Of a stretch of 64,000 nucleotides of DNA, positions 31,527 through 39,936 are shown in pieces. The notes beneath the pieces were generated by a model. It was not told the origin of the DNA. It searched no databases and was given only the letters and a program-made list of their open reading frames with translations. The translations under genes and the position numbers were made by a program. Position 1 is the stretch's first letter, and each line of letters starts with the position of its first letter. Source of the DNA: Micavibrio_B sp964399985 (lineage in GTDB: Bacteria > Pseudomonadota > Alphaproteobacteria > Micavibrionales > Micavibrionaceae); NCBI GenBank assembly GCA_964399985.1, contig CAYNRY010000003.1, forward strand, positions 372,001-436,000, in the 5' to 3' direction.

Positions 31527-32539
31527 GGCTTTGGCGTCCATAGCACCTGATCGATATCATCCGTACCCACGGCTAGCATAGCGAGACGGTCAATCCCTAG
31601 CGCAATGCCTGAGCTTTCCGGCATGCCGAATTTCAGGGCGTCGAGGAAATCCTGATCGACGGGGTATTTATCGCCGTAGAGTTTTTCTTTTAACGCGAGT
31701 TCTTCCGCAAACCGCGCTTCCTGTTCAATCGGGTCGGTCAGTTCTCCGAAAGCATTGGCGACTTCGACGCCGCAGACATACATCTCAAACCTTTCGGCAA
31801 ATCTCGGGTCTTCCGGTTTACGTCTGGCGAGGGATGCCATGCTCACCGGATAGTCACATAATATAGTAGGGGTGCTGTTGCCGAGTTTCGGTTCGATCAA
31901 GGCGTCCATCACGCGGAAGAATAAATCATCCCAAGCATCATCCGGCGCGGTGCGAATGCCGATCTCCTGAATGGCACGGTTAAAACCTTCGGTGTCATCG
32001 AGGAAGTCCGCGAGCTTTATGCCCGCATACTGGCGAAACGCTTCATCGACCGAAATAATTTCCCAATCGCCAAACGGGTCACAGATTTTATCACGGTAAG
32101 AATAGGCCTTGATGCCGAGTTCCTTGGCACAAAACCTCAAAAGATCGATACAATCCTGCATAATCTGTTTGTAATTTTCTTCCGCGCGGTACCATTCGAT
32201 CATGGTGAATTCGACGCTGTGCCGTTTTGACGCTTCGGCATCCCGGAACACATGGCAAATCTGGAATATTTTTGGCAATCCTGCGACCAGCAATTTTTTC
32301 ATCGCGAATTCGGGGCTGGTATGAAGATAACGCGTCCGGTCAATCTGCTTATCGACGCCGCGGATATCTGCCTTGATGCCAAGTATATGCGTATCCATCA
32401 CCGGGCAGACTTGCAGGATAGGGGTCTCGACCTCCCAGAAATCAAGGCCTTCGAAGAATTTCCGCACAGAGCGTATCAAAACCATGCGGGCGCGCAGGTT
32501 TTCCGTCTTCGACCTAAAATTCTCCGGTTTCCACCACAT
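31523..32539 (-). CDS. epmA: EF-P--(R)-beta-lysine ligase (EpmA/PoxA/GenX)
   Basis: A 338-residue class II lysyl-tRNA-synthetase paralogue that attaches beta-lysine to elongation factor P, helping translation through polyproline. It lacks the anticodon-binding domain, as EpmA does. Motifs are EVETPILQVCPVMDTHI, HTSPEFAMKKLLVAG, the class II motif 2 IFQICHVFRDAEASKRHSVE with FTMIEWYRAE, and the C-terminal GIALGIDRLAMLAVG (motif 3). ATG 32539 is chosen over GTG 32545 since AGGA lies 7 nt upstream. efp and the aminomutase epmB are not in this window. Confidence 0.92.
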   Translation of the reverse strand: MWWKPENFRSKTENLRARMVLIRSVRKFFEGLDFWEVETPILQVCPVMDTHILGIKADIRGVDKQIDRTRYLHTSPEFAMKKLLVAGLPKIFQICHVFRDAEASKRHSVEFTMIEWYRAEENYKQIMQDCIDLLRFCAKELGIKAYSYRDKICDPFGDWEIISVDEAFRQYAGIKLADFLDDTEGFNRAIQEIGIRTAPDDAWDDLFFRVMDALIEPKLGNSTPTILCDYPVSMASLARRKPEDPRFAERFEMYVCGVEVANAFGELTDPIEQEARFAEELALKEKLYGDKYPVDQDFLDALKFGMPESSGIALGIDRLAMLAVGTDDIDQVLWTPKP

Positions 32540-32557
32540 ATTCACATCCTTAAGGCG

Positions 32558-32586
32558 TTGCCCTTTACACCTAATTTATATAGATT
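32558..32586 (+). promoter_or_regulatory. Predicted promoter of serS
   Basis: TTGCCC (32558-32563), 17-nt spacer, TAGATT (32581-32586). It leaves a 25-nt leader to ATG 32618. By-eye prediction. Confidence 0.35.
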
Positions 32587-32617
32587 CTTACGGCAATAAC
32601 AAATCAAGGACCCCCTT

Positions 32618-33898
32618 ATGCACGACCTGCGCGCCATTCGCGAAAATCCCGAAGCCTTCGATAAAAACTGGGCACGTCGTGGTTTGCCGTCTCAAACGGT
32701 TGATATCCTCCGCCTTGATGAACAACGCCGTGCCTTCCAAACGGAAATGCAGGTACTGCAACAGCGCCGTAACGAAATCTCAAAGGAAATAGGTAAGATT
32801 AAGGCGCAAAAAGGTGACGCCGATGCCCTGATGGCCGAAGTTGCGCATATCAAGGAACAAGTCGCCGCGCTGGAAGTTTCCGAACAACAAGCTGCCGAGG
32901 GCCTTGAGCTTATTTTATCCGCGCTTCCAAACCAACTGGCCGATGATGTGCCGGACGGTGCGTCCGAAGATGACAATGTCGAAATCCGCAAATACGGGCA
33001 GCCGAAACTCATCAACGATATCAAAGACCATGTCGATATCGGTGAAGCTTTGGGCATGATGGATTTCGACACAGCCGCTAAAATGTCCGGCTCCCGCTTC
33101 GTGCTGTTAAAAGGCGGTCTCGCGAGAATGGAACGTGCCTTAGCACAACTTATGCTCGACACGCATACGCTCGAACATGGATATACCGAATGCTCTCCAC
33201 CTTTATTGGTGAACGATCAAACCATGTACGGCACGACGCAATTGCCGAAATTCGCCGATGATCAATTTAAAACCACGCGCGGCGACTGGCTCATTCCAAC
33301 GGCGGAAGTGACACTCACCAATATCGTTGCCGATACGATTATGGATGAAACCATGCTGCCGAAACGTTATACGGCTTTTACACCGTGTTTCCGTCAGGAA
33401 GCTGGTTCAGCCGGACGTGACACGCGCGGCATTATCCGCCAGCACCAATTTTATAAAGTTGAAATGGTTTCTATCGTCCTGCCGGAACAATCCGAAGCCG
33501 AACATGAACGCATGCTGGGCTGCGCAGAAGCCATCCTTAAAAAACTAGAGCTTCCGTTCCGCACTATTGTTTTATGCTCCGGCGATATCGGTTTTGCCGC
33601 TCGTAAAACCTACGATATAGAAGTTTGGGTTCCGTCCCAAAATAAGTACCGCGAAATTTCCAGCTGCTCAAATTGCGGAGACATGCAGGCCCGCCGTATG
33701 AAAGCGCGCTTTAAACGCAACGGTGCCAAGGAAACGGAATTCGTCCACACACTCAACGGTTCTGGTTTGGCTGTCGGACGAACCCTCGTTGCCGTCATGG
33801 AAAATTACTACGATCCTTCCGACGGCGGCGTCTTCGTCCCCGAAGCCCTGAAACCTTATATGAACGGCCTAGAGAAAATCCTTCCACCAAAATTATAA
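32618..33898 (+). CDS. serS: Seryl-tRNA synthetase
   Basis: A 426-residue class IIa synthetase charging tRNA-Ser. The N-terminal antiparallel coiled coil (about residues 25-105) grips the tRNA variable arm. The catalytic core has motif 2 in FRQEAGSAGRDTRGIIRQHQ and motif 3 in NGSGLAVGRTLVAVMENYYD, with the serine pocket in TAEVTLTN. Length is standard. It opens the usual alphaproteobacterial cluster serS-(surE)-pcm-nlpD-yajC-secD-secF, but surE is absent here. Confidence 0.97.
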   Translation: MHDLRAIRENPEAFDKNWARRGLPSQTVDILRLDEQRRAFQTEMQVLQQRRNEISKEIGKIKAQKGDADALMAEVAHIKEQVAALEVSEQQAAEGLELILSALPNQLADDVPDGASEDDNVEIRKYGQPKLINDIKDHVDIGEALGMMDFDTAAKMSGSRFVLLKGGLARMERALAQLMLDTHTLEHGYTECSPPLLVNDQTMYGTTQLPKFADDQFKTTRGDWLIPTAEVTLTNIVADTIMDETMLPKRYTAFTPCFRQEAGSAGRDTRGIIRQHQFYKVEMVSIVLPEQSEAEHERMLGCAEAILKKLELPFRTIVLCSGDIGFAARKTYDIEVWVPSQNKYREISSCSNCGDMQARRMKARFKRNGAKETEFVHTLNGSGLAVGRTLVAVMENYYDPSDGGVFVPEALKPYMNGLEKILPPKL

Positions 33899-33923
33899 AA
33901 TCATGAACCAGCAAGATTTTTTT

Positions 33924-33990
33924 AGCCACGAAGACACAAAGCCACGAAGTTTTTTTAAATCTTCTTCGTGTCCTTCGTGTCTTCGTGGCT
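33924..33990. repeat. Inverted repeat with (CCACGAAGACA)-type units, between serS and pcm
   Basis: The arms AGCCACGAAGACACAAAGCC (left, 33924 onward) and the GTGTCTTCGTGGCT-type right arm (ending 33990) pair imperfectly with a T-rich loop. The same short words repeat within each arm. Repeats of this CTTCGTGTCTTCGTGGCT kind are scattered in many bacterial genomes. It occupies the place where surE lies in relatives and runs almost up to the pcm start. Confidence 0.8.
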
Positions 33991-34006
33991 ATTCAGGTTT
34001 TATTTC

Positions 34007-34693
34007 ATGAACGCTCCCGATGCCCGCAAGATACGTTTGATAATGACGCTTCGTCAGGCAGGGATTACCGATACCAAAGTGCTGGGCGCTATCGAGCGCA
34101 TTCCCCGCGAAAATTTCGTGCCGTATTCTTTCGGCGACCGGGCTTACGAGGACACCGCACTTCCAATCGGCCTCGGGCAAACCATTTCTCAGCCTTATGT
34201 TGTTGCCTATATGACGTCTGCGCTCGAAATGGATGACCGCCATTCTGTCTTGGAAATCGGTACAGGATGCGGTTACCAAGCCGCTATTCTCTCCAAACTT
34301 TGCCGCCGCGTCTACACGGTCGAGCGCCATAAACCCTTGGCGGAAGTCGCGCACCGTCATTTTGATGAACTCAAACTCCGCAATATTACCAATCGGTGCG
34401 ATGACGGTATGAAAGGCTGGCCGGAAGCTGCGCCGTTTGACCGTATCATCGTGACGGCTGCTGCGGCTGGCGATCCGCCAAAACCGCTACTGGATCAACT
34501 CAAAATCGGTGGTATCATGGTTATCCCGATAGGCGGGCAGGGCCAGAACCAAACACTTCGCCGCTATAAACGTGAGAGCGAAGAAATCTACTCGAAAATT
34601 GATTTATTGCCTGTGCGCTTCGTGCCGCTTTTGCCAGACGTTCCAAAAAATAATTCTTACACGCGCGAAGATTTACAGGAAGTCGCCTCGTGA
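34007..34693 (+). CDS. pcm: Protein-L-isoaspartate O-methyltransferase
   Basis: A 228-residue repair enzyme that methylates isoaspartyl residues in damaged proteins using SAM. Family motifs are AIERIPRENFVPYSFGDRAY, DTALPIGLGQTISQPYVVAY (substrate loop), the SAM motif I VLEIGTGCGYQAAILSKLC, and DRIIVTAAAAGDPPKPLLDQ. I chose ATG 34007; the longer in-frame reading upstream runs through the inverted repeat (33924-33990) and is not conserved in character. Its stop overlaps the GTG start of the next gene. Confidence 0.93.
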   Translation: MNAPDARKIRLIMTLRQAGITDTKVLGAIERIPRENFVPYSFGDRAYEDTALPIGLGQTISQPYVVAYMTSALEMDDRHSVLEIGTGCGYQAAILSKLCRRVYTVERHKPLAEVAHRHFDELKLRNITNRCDDGMKGWPEAAPFDRIIVTAAAAGDPPKPLLDQLKIGGIMVIPIGGQGQNQTLRRYKRESEEIYSKIDLLPVRFVPLLPDVPKNNSYTREDLQEVAS

Positions 34694-35685
34694 GAAAACA
34701 TGCCGCAATTTGCCTGACTTTATTGCTGGCCTCCTGCGCACCATCCAAAAATCTTGCGCCTGTATATTCTTACGGCGTCGCGCCGGGTGTCGGAAGTCTT
34801 GGTGTTCACGTCGTTCAGCCGACCGATACTGTTTATAAAATCTCTCAAAAATATAATCTTGATTTGCGTGGTATTATCGAAGCCAATCATTTATCACCGC
34901 CCTACGTTCTAAAGACTGGTTCGCGCCTTAGCCTGCCTGCGCCACGAACCTACAGGGCACGAAGCACAGACAGTATTTATAACGTATCGCGCCTTTTCAA
35001 CACGACACAGACGGAACTTGCATCTCTCAATAAACTCTCGCCTCCTTATAAATTGGCGCAAGGCCAGTTGCTGAAAATTCCAAGCAGTTATGATACGGCT
35101 GATGATGTTTCGATGCCGGTCGACACCGTGATGTCGGCGCCGCAGCTTCCGGCGAGCGTAGAATCTGTACCCTTGTCGTCTAATTTGCCCCCGCCGATCA
35201 ATACGGCGTCGACAATGCCGCCCCAGCCGGTAAATAACGCAATTCCTGAAGCGCCTGCTGCATCGCCTGTACAAACGGCAAGCGCCACGAAAGATTTACC
35301 AGTGCCGCCTCGTGCTGGAAAATTCTTGAAGCCTGTCAGTGGTAAAGTGATTTCCAATTTTGGCGACAAAGCCGACGGGCAGCATAATGATGGCATTAAT
35401 ATCGCCGCCGTGAAGGGTGATTCAGTACGCGCCGCCGAAAACGGCAAGGTCGTCTATGTCGGGGACGAGATTAAGGGCTACGGTAATATGATCTTGCTTC
35501 GTCATAAAGACCAATACATGACAGCCTATGCGCATCTGGGCAAAATGCTGGTAAAAAAAGGCGATGTGATTACACGCGGTCAAGCGATAGGGACCGTGGG
35601 GGCGACAGGTTTCGTCGATAAGCCGCAGCTTCATTTTGAAATTCGCAAAGGCAAGAAAGCGATTGACCCTGCGGGGATGATTTAA
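34690..35685 (+). CDS. NlpD-like lipoprotein: two LysM domains and a degenerate M23 peptidase domain
   Basis: A 331-residue outer-membrane lipoprotein: signal peptide with lipobox LLASC (Cys about 16), LysM 1 (about residues 38-80; VVQPTDTVYKISQKYNLDLR), LysM 2 (about 88-132), a Pro/Ser-rich linker, and an M23 (LytM) domain (about 220-331). In active M23 enzymes the metal site reads HxGxD and HxH. Here the corresponding segments are HNDGINIA (Asp replaced by Asn) and PQLHFEIR (first His replaced by Gln), while YAHLGKMLVKKGD is kept. This matches NlpD/EnvC-type activators that do not cut but switch on amidases during division. It starts at GTG 34690, coupled to pcm. Confidence 0.82.
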   Translation: MRKHAAICLTLLLASCAPSKNLAPVYSYGVAPGVGSLGVHVVQPTDTVYKISQKYNLDLRGIIEANHLSPPYVLKTGSRLSLPAPRTYRARSTDSIYNVSRLFNTTQTELASLNKLSPPYKLAQGQLLKIPSSYDTADDVSMPVDTVMSAPQLPASVESVPLSSNLPPPINTASTMPPQPVNNAIPEAPAASPVQTASATKDLPVPPRAGKFLKPVSGKVISNFGDKADGQHNDGINIAAVKGDSVRAAENGKVVYVGDEIKGYGNMILLRHKDQYMTAYAHLGKMLVKKGDVITRGQAIGTVGATGFVDKPQLHFEIRKGKKAIDPAGMI

Positions 35686-35693
35686 TCATAGAT

Positions 35694-36518
35694 CTAAAAA
35701 TTACCACGTTCTTGCAACTCACGGTCTTTAATCTGGACATCGAACTTCAAGCGCATGTTCTCTCTGGTCAGGTTGTAAAAATACTTATAGTAGGATTTTT
35801 CGTCGATCAGGTAGCGGCCTTCATTTCCAATAGTTGAAATGCGGATGCCGCGCGGGCCGATCGTGGCGAATTTCCCTGGCGCTTCCGGATAATTCATTAA
35901 AAGAATGAAATTGCCTTTTTCTTCGAAAGGATTTGTGTATTTAAATTGTTCACCATTTATGGGCGGCAGTTTACGCATAAAAGAGTCGTATAAATTTAGA
36001 TTGTCTTGTTTATCGATGAGCCAGGAAGGGTTGGGTAAGTTCTGGTTGATCCAGTAACGGGCGACGATACCTTTTGAGTTCATTGGATAGACTTCACCGG
36101 GAAATTTTTCAAAACTGGATTGATTGGTGACTTCTTCTTTTAGAAATTTATAAAAATTTCTTACGTCTTCATAATAATTGTCTTTCGCTAAAATGGTTGA
36201 AACCAGCAAACCGTTCTTGGAAAGATAATAATCCTTACCCGTTAGTCCATTTGCATCTTTGATACTCATGACCAACATTTCGTCGGGCTTATTGATAAAG
36301 GGGCTGACTTTTTCCTTTTCGCCCTTTTTCATGCTTTCGGCCAGATATTCGAACCGGCGCCACTCGTCGGATTCGTTCATTCGCCATTTATATACTTCTG
36401 TAAAACCCTCTTTTGCCGCAGGATCGGCTTTATACAGCCGGATAGAGACTTGCGTGTCCGCATGGGCGGGCATAGCGAGTAAAACAAAAAGGGTAAAAAG
36501 AAGAAATCTCATTATCAT
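35694..36518 (-). CDS. Unrecognised exported protein
   Basis: A 274-residue protein with a clear Sec signal peptide (MRFLLFTLFVLLAMPAHA, cleavage after AHA) and no further membrane segment; it is probably periplasmic. The mature part is rich in Lys, Tyr and Asn and mixed in structure. I see no family motif. The start is placed at the ATG at 36518 (or 36512), which begins the signal peptide; the reading frame continues upstream but without a signal. There is no obvious Shine-Dalgarno sequence. It is transcribed against the pcm-nlpD genes and divergently from yajC-secDF. Confidence 0.65.
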   Translation of the reverse strand: MIMRFLLFTLFVLLAMPAHADTQVSIRLYKADPAAKEGFTEVYKWRMNESDEWRRFEYLAESMKKGEKEKVSPFINKPDEMLVMSIKDANGLTGKDYYLSKNGLLVSTILAKDNYYEDVRNFYKFLKEEVTNQSSFEKFPGEVYPMNSKGIVARYWINQNLPNPSWLIDKQDNLNLYDSFMRKLPPINGEQFKYTNPFEEKGNFILLMNYPEAPGKFATIGPRGIRISTIGNEGRYLIDEKSYYKYFYNLTRENMRLKFDVQIKDRELQERGNF

Positions 36519-36625
36519 TATATAAGCACAGATTTTGCATAGGATAAATAGACCTGTTCCCTTGTCTTTAGGGCGTAAGAGAGGATATATAGTCCTCATC
36601 TCAAACATCACTTAAGGACGATTGA

Positions 36626-36991
36626 ATGTTAATTAAATCTGCTTTTGCGGCTTCCGAAGCGACAACCGCCGCCGTTCCAGCTGCAACATCTACCGCCGGT
36701 AGCGCAGCCTTCCCGCAAACCATCATGTTCACGGTCGTTCTGGTCGTCCTGTTCTACTTTCTTTTAATCCGTCCTCAGCAAAAACGGTATAAAGAACATT
36801 CTGACATGCTGGGCAAACTGGGCGTTGGCGATACAGTCGTGACGCAAGGCGGGGCGATCGGCAAAATAGATTCCATGCCATCCGAAAAAGAAGTCATCGT
36901 CGATTTCGGGAATAATATCAAAATGACCATATTGCGGTCTTCCGTCATGGGTAAATACGAAGCAGACACTAAAAAGACAGATAAAAAATGA
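36626..36991 (+). CDS. yajC: Preprotein translocase subunit YajC
   Basis: A 121-residue accessory subunit of the Sec translocon. A short Ala/Thr-rich periplasmic start is followed by one membrane helix (about residues 30-50; QTIMFTVVLVVLFYFLLIRP), the family signature RPQQKRYKEHSDML and GDTVVTQGGAIGKI. ATG 36626 has AAGGA 7 nt upstream. It overlaps secD by ATGA. Confidence 0.95.
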   Translation: MLIKSAFAASEATTAAVPAATSTAGSAAFPQTIMFTVVLVVLFYFLLIRPQQKRYKEHSDMLGKLGVGDTVVTQGGAIGKIDSMPSEKEVIVDFGNNIKMTILRSSVMGKYEADTKKTDKK

Positions 36992-38535
36992 TTCATATTG
37001 CACGCTGGAAAATGGTGCTGATCGTAGCGGTCAGCATCCTTTCTATTCTTTATACGGTTCCAAGCTTTCTGGATCAAAAAACCAAGGACTGGCTCCATGC
37101 GCATGCGCCGGCCTGGGCGCCAACGCGTGCCGTTAATCTAGGTCTTGATCTGCGCGGTGGATCTCATCTCTTGCTGGAAGCTGATATCGACAGCGTGATC
37201 AAGCAAAAGACAGAAGACGGCGCGACCGCTTTGCGCGCGGAACTGCGTAAGCGGAAAATAGCCTTTGGTAATGTGTCGCTGATTCCAAACGGCATTAAGG
37301 TTGAACTTAAATCTGAATCTGATTTATCTGCGGCGGAAAAGGAATTGCGTCTTGCTGACGACACTTTTGTGGTGTCACGCGATGGTTTGACTTTACAGGG
37401 TATATATGATGATCGCGCTTTAAAAACTATTCGTACCCAGACATTGTCGCAATCGATTGAGATCGTGGAACGCCGCGTAAATGAAACGGGAACGCGTGAA
37501 CCGATGATCCAGCGTCAGGGTGATACGCGCATTCTCGTCCAATTGCCCGGTGTTGAAGATCCGCAGCGTATCAAGGAATTGATGGGCCGCACTGCGAAGT
37601 TGACATTCCATCTGGTCGATTTGGATGGCAGCGGTGTCGATGCGCGTCTGTTACCGATGCACGACAATCCGGCGCAAAAAATCGCCATCAAGCGCCGCGT
37701 GATTATGAGCGGCGATATGCTCGTGCAGGCGCAGCCGTCTTTTCAGGAAGGCGCTCCGGTTGTCAGCTTTAAATTAAACGCTATCGGCTCACGCCGTTTT
37801 TGCGATGTAACGACACAGAACGTGAATAAACCTTTCGCGGTCGTTCTCGACGGCGAGGTTATCACTGCCCCGAACATCAACTCCGCAATTTGCGGCGGAC
37901 AGGCGGTTATTTCCGGCAGCTTTACGGTTCAGGAAGCCAGCGATCTTTCGCTGCTTCTAAGAGCCGGTGCTCTGCCGACGACATTGACTGTCGTCGAGGA
38001 ACGCTCTGTTGGCCCGACGCTCGGCTCTGACTCGGTCAAGGCCGGTGCTATCGCCAGCTTTGTTGCTTTCGCTCTGGTCGTTGCCTTGATGCTGGTTTGT
38101 TACGGTTTATTTGGCTTGTTTGCTTCTGTCGCTCTTGTGGTCAATCTATGTCTGACGTTTACGGTTATGACTTTGATCGGCGCAACGCTGACCTTGCCGG
38201 GTATCGCGGGTCTTGTTCTCACCATTGGTCAGGCGGTTGATGCCAACGTGCTTATTTTCGAACGGATGAAAGAGGAGATCAGGGCAGGGCGCTCGGTGAT
38301 GTCGGCCATCGATACCGGTTATCAAAAAGCCATGTCGTCGATTATTGACTCGAACCTGACCGCGCTTATATCCGGCGCCATTTTGTATGCGGTCGGCACC
38401 GGCCCGATTAAGGGTTTTGCCGTGACGCTGACTATCGGTATTCTGACGTCGCTTTTCTCTGCCATCATGCTAACCCGTATGATGCTGTTGATCTGGCTGA
38501 AGCGTACCAAAGCCAAAACAATTCCGATTATGTGA
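36988..38535 (+). CDS. secD: Protein translocase subunit SecD
   Basis: A 515-residue inner-membrane protein that with SecF uses the proton-motive force to help complete protein export. A first membrane helix near the N-terminus is followed by a large periplasmic domain (about residues 30-330) with LGLDLRGGSHLLLEADID and SIEIVERRVNETGTREPMIQ. Five further helices follow, with the RND-type signature GIAGLVLTIGQAVDANVLIF (about residues 407-426). Length is usual for alphaproteobacterial SecD. It is overlapped with yajC and followed closely by secF. Confidence 0.97.
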   Translation: MIHIARWKMVLIVAVSILSILYTVPSFLDQKTKDWLHAHAPAWAPTRAVNLGLDLRGGSHLLLEADIDSVIKQKTEDGATALRAELRKRKIAFGNVSLIPNGIKVELKSESDLSAAEKELRLADDTFVVSRDGLTLQGIYDDRALKTIRTQTLSQSIEIVERRVNETGTREPMIQRQGDTRILVQLPGVEDPQRIKELMGRTAKLTFHLVDLDGSGVDARLLPMHDNPAQKIAIKRRVIMSGDMLVQAQPSFQEGAPVVSFKLNAIGSRRFCDVTTQNVNKPFAVVLDGEVITAPNINSAICGGQAVISGSFTVQEASDLSLLLRAGALPTTLTVVEERSVGPTLGSDSVKAGAIASFVAFALVVALMLVCYGLFGLFASVALVVNLCLTFTVMTLIGATLTLPGIAGLVLTIGQAVDANVLIFERMKEEIRAGRSVMSAIDTGYQKAMSSIIDSNLTALISGAILYAVGTGPIKGFAVTLTIGILTSLFSAIMLTRMMLLIWLKRTKAKTIPIM

Positions 38536-38545
38536 GTGATAGAAA

Positions 38546-39487
38546 ATGAGAATTTTTAAATTTGCGGAAACCGCAAACTTCAACTTCGTCGGACAACGCT
38601 ATATCGCGTTTTTTGTCACTATCGTTATGATCATCGGCTCGCTGGCGCTGTTTGCGACCAAGAGCCTTAATTACGGTATCGACTTTACCGGCGGCGTCAT
38701 GATGGAAGTGCGCGTGCCGGAAGTGCCGGATCTGGCGAAAATGCGCGGTGAATTGGATAATTTGGAATTTGGTCAAATCTCGATTCAGGAATTCGGCCAA
38801 CCGACAGATCTGATGATCCGTATCCCTGAACAAAAAGGCGGCAATGTCGCGCAGCAGGCGGCGTTGACGAAAGTGCAGGAAACGATCAATGCTGAGTTTC
38901 CTGACAAGAAAGTCGATTACCGCCGCACGGAATTCGTTGGCCCGCAAGTCGGCGATGAGTTGAAGGCACGCGGCGCGTGGGCTTTCGGCCTGACCATCCT
39001 CGCTATTCTCGGCTATGTCTGGTGGCGCTTCGAATGGCAATATGGAGTCTCTTCTATTATCTGCTTGATTCATGATACGCTGGCCGTTGTCGGCTTGTTT
39101 TCTTTTCTCGGCCTGCAATTCGATTTAACGGCCTTGGCCGCGGTTTTGATGGTGGCGGGTTATTCTACCAATGACACCGTGATTGTTTTCGACCGTATTC
39201 GTGAAAACCGCCGTAAGTTCAAAAAAATGAGCATGAAGGAATTGATTAATCTCTCGGTGAACCAGACTTTGTCCCGTACCTTGATGACGTCGCTGACTAC
39301 CGTTCTGGCGCTCGTAGCTCTTCTTTTCGGTGGTGCGGTCATTCGTGATTTCGTTATCGCTATGCTGTTCGGTGTAATCGTCGGGACCTATTCGTCGATT
39401 TACGTTTCTGGCGCTGCGCTGCTATATCTGCCGTTCCCTGACGATAAAAAACGTCATGACGGCGGCGAAGAAATTGTTGCCGCTTAA
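38546..39487 (+). CDS. secF: Protein translocase subunit SecF
   Basis: A 313-residue partner of SecD. The first helix lies at about residues 20-40, then KSLNYGIDFTGGVMMEVRVP opens the periplasmic P4 domain, and five C-terminal helices carry VAGYSTNDTVIVFDRIRENR, the SecF signature. SRTLMTSLTTVLALVALL completes the pattern. Ten nt after secD, and immediately followed by the Mth938-like gene. Confidence 0.97.
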   Translation: MRIFKFAETANFNFVGQRYIAFFVTIVMIIGSLALFATKSLNYGIDFTGGVMMEVRVPEVPDLAKMRGELDNLEFGQISIQEFGQPTDLMIRIPEQKGGNVAQQAALTKVQETINAEFPDKKVDYRRTEFVGPQVGDELKARGAWAFGLTILAILGYVWWRFEWQYGVSSIICLIHDTLAVVGLFSFLGLQFDLTALAAVLMVAGYSTNDTVIVFDRIRENRRKFKKMSMKELINLSVNQTLSRTLMTSLTTVLALVALLFGGAVIRDFVIAMLFGVIVGTYSSIYVSGAALLYLPFPDDKKRHDGGEEIVAA

Positions 39488-39862
39488 ATGACAGATGTAA
39501 CGCCACTTTTAAAAGCCGGGCAGAAAATCATCCAGAGCTATGCTGCAGGCAAATTTAAAATCAGCGGCGTTTACTATGAGCATCCGGTCATCATTACGCC
39601 CATGGCAGTGGATGCATGGGAAGTCTCAAGCCTTGAAAACTTGTCGCCGCAGCCTTTTCTGCATCTTAAAGATGAAATCGATGTTTTGATTATTGGCTCC
39701 GGTAGAACCGGCGCACTTCTTATGCCGCAAAAACGTATTGAATTTAAAGAAGCCGGATTTTCACTCGAAATAATGGACACCGGGGCGGCGTGCAGAACTT
39801 TTAATGTTCTCACCGCCGAGGGAAGAAGAGTAGCGGCAGCGCTGATCCCTATGGATCGTTAA
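39488..39862 (+). CDS. Mth938-like (DUF498) domain protein
   Basis: A 124-residue protein of the Mth938/NDUFAF3 family. Relatives in mitochondria (NDUFAF3) help assemble complex I, and in Alphaproteobacteria the gene usually follows secF. Visible are IDVLIIGSGRTGALLMPQ and GFSLEIMDTGAACRTFNVLT with AEGRRVAAALIP, typical of the family. The start codon follows the secF stop directly. In relatives it is commonly followed by a squalene/phytoene-synthase-like (NDUFAF6-type) gene; here that gene is displaced to 45.8 kb. Confidence 0.88.
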   Translation: MTDVTPLLKAGQKIIQSYAAGKFKISGVYYEHPVIITPMAVDAWEVSSLENLSPQPFLHLKDEIDVLIIGSGRTGALLMPQKRIEFKEAGFSLEIMDTGAACRTFNVLTAEGRRVAAALIPMDR

Positions 39863-39936
39863 TCAAATAGAGTTTGTAATTTTAATTCGTGCCTATAGGA
39901 TGAGTTTACTTCATCTCATGCTGATTGGCGGTTGTC

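Noticed and set aside
33924..33990. CRISPR-like repeat
   Set aside because: The units are short, inverted rather than direct, and no spacers or cas genes are present.
33968..34006. Upstream start for pcm giving 13 extra residues
   Set aside because: Those codons lie in the inverted repeat, are not conserved in character, and the ATG at 34007 gives the normal family start.
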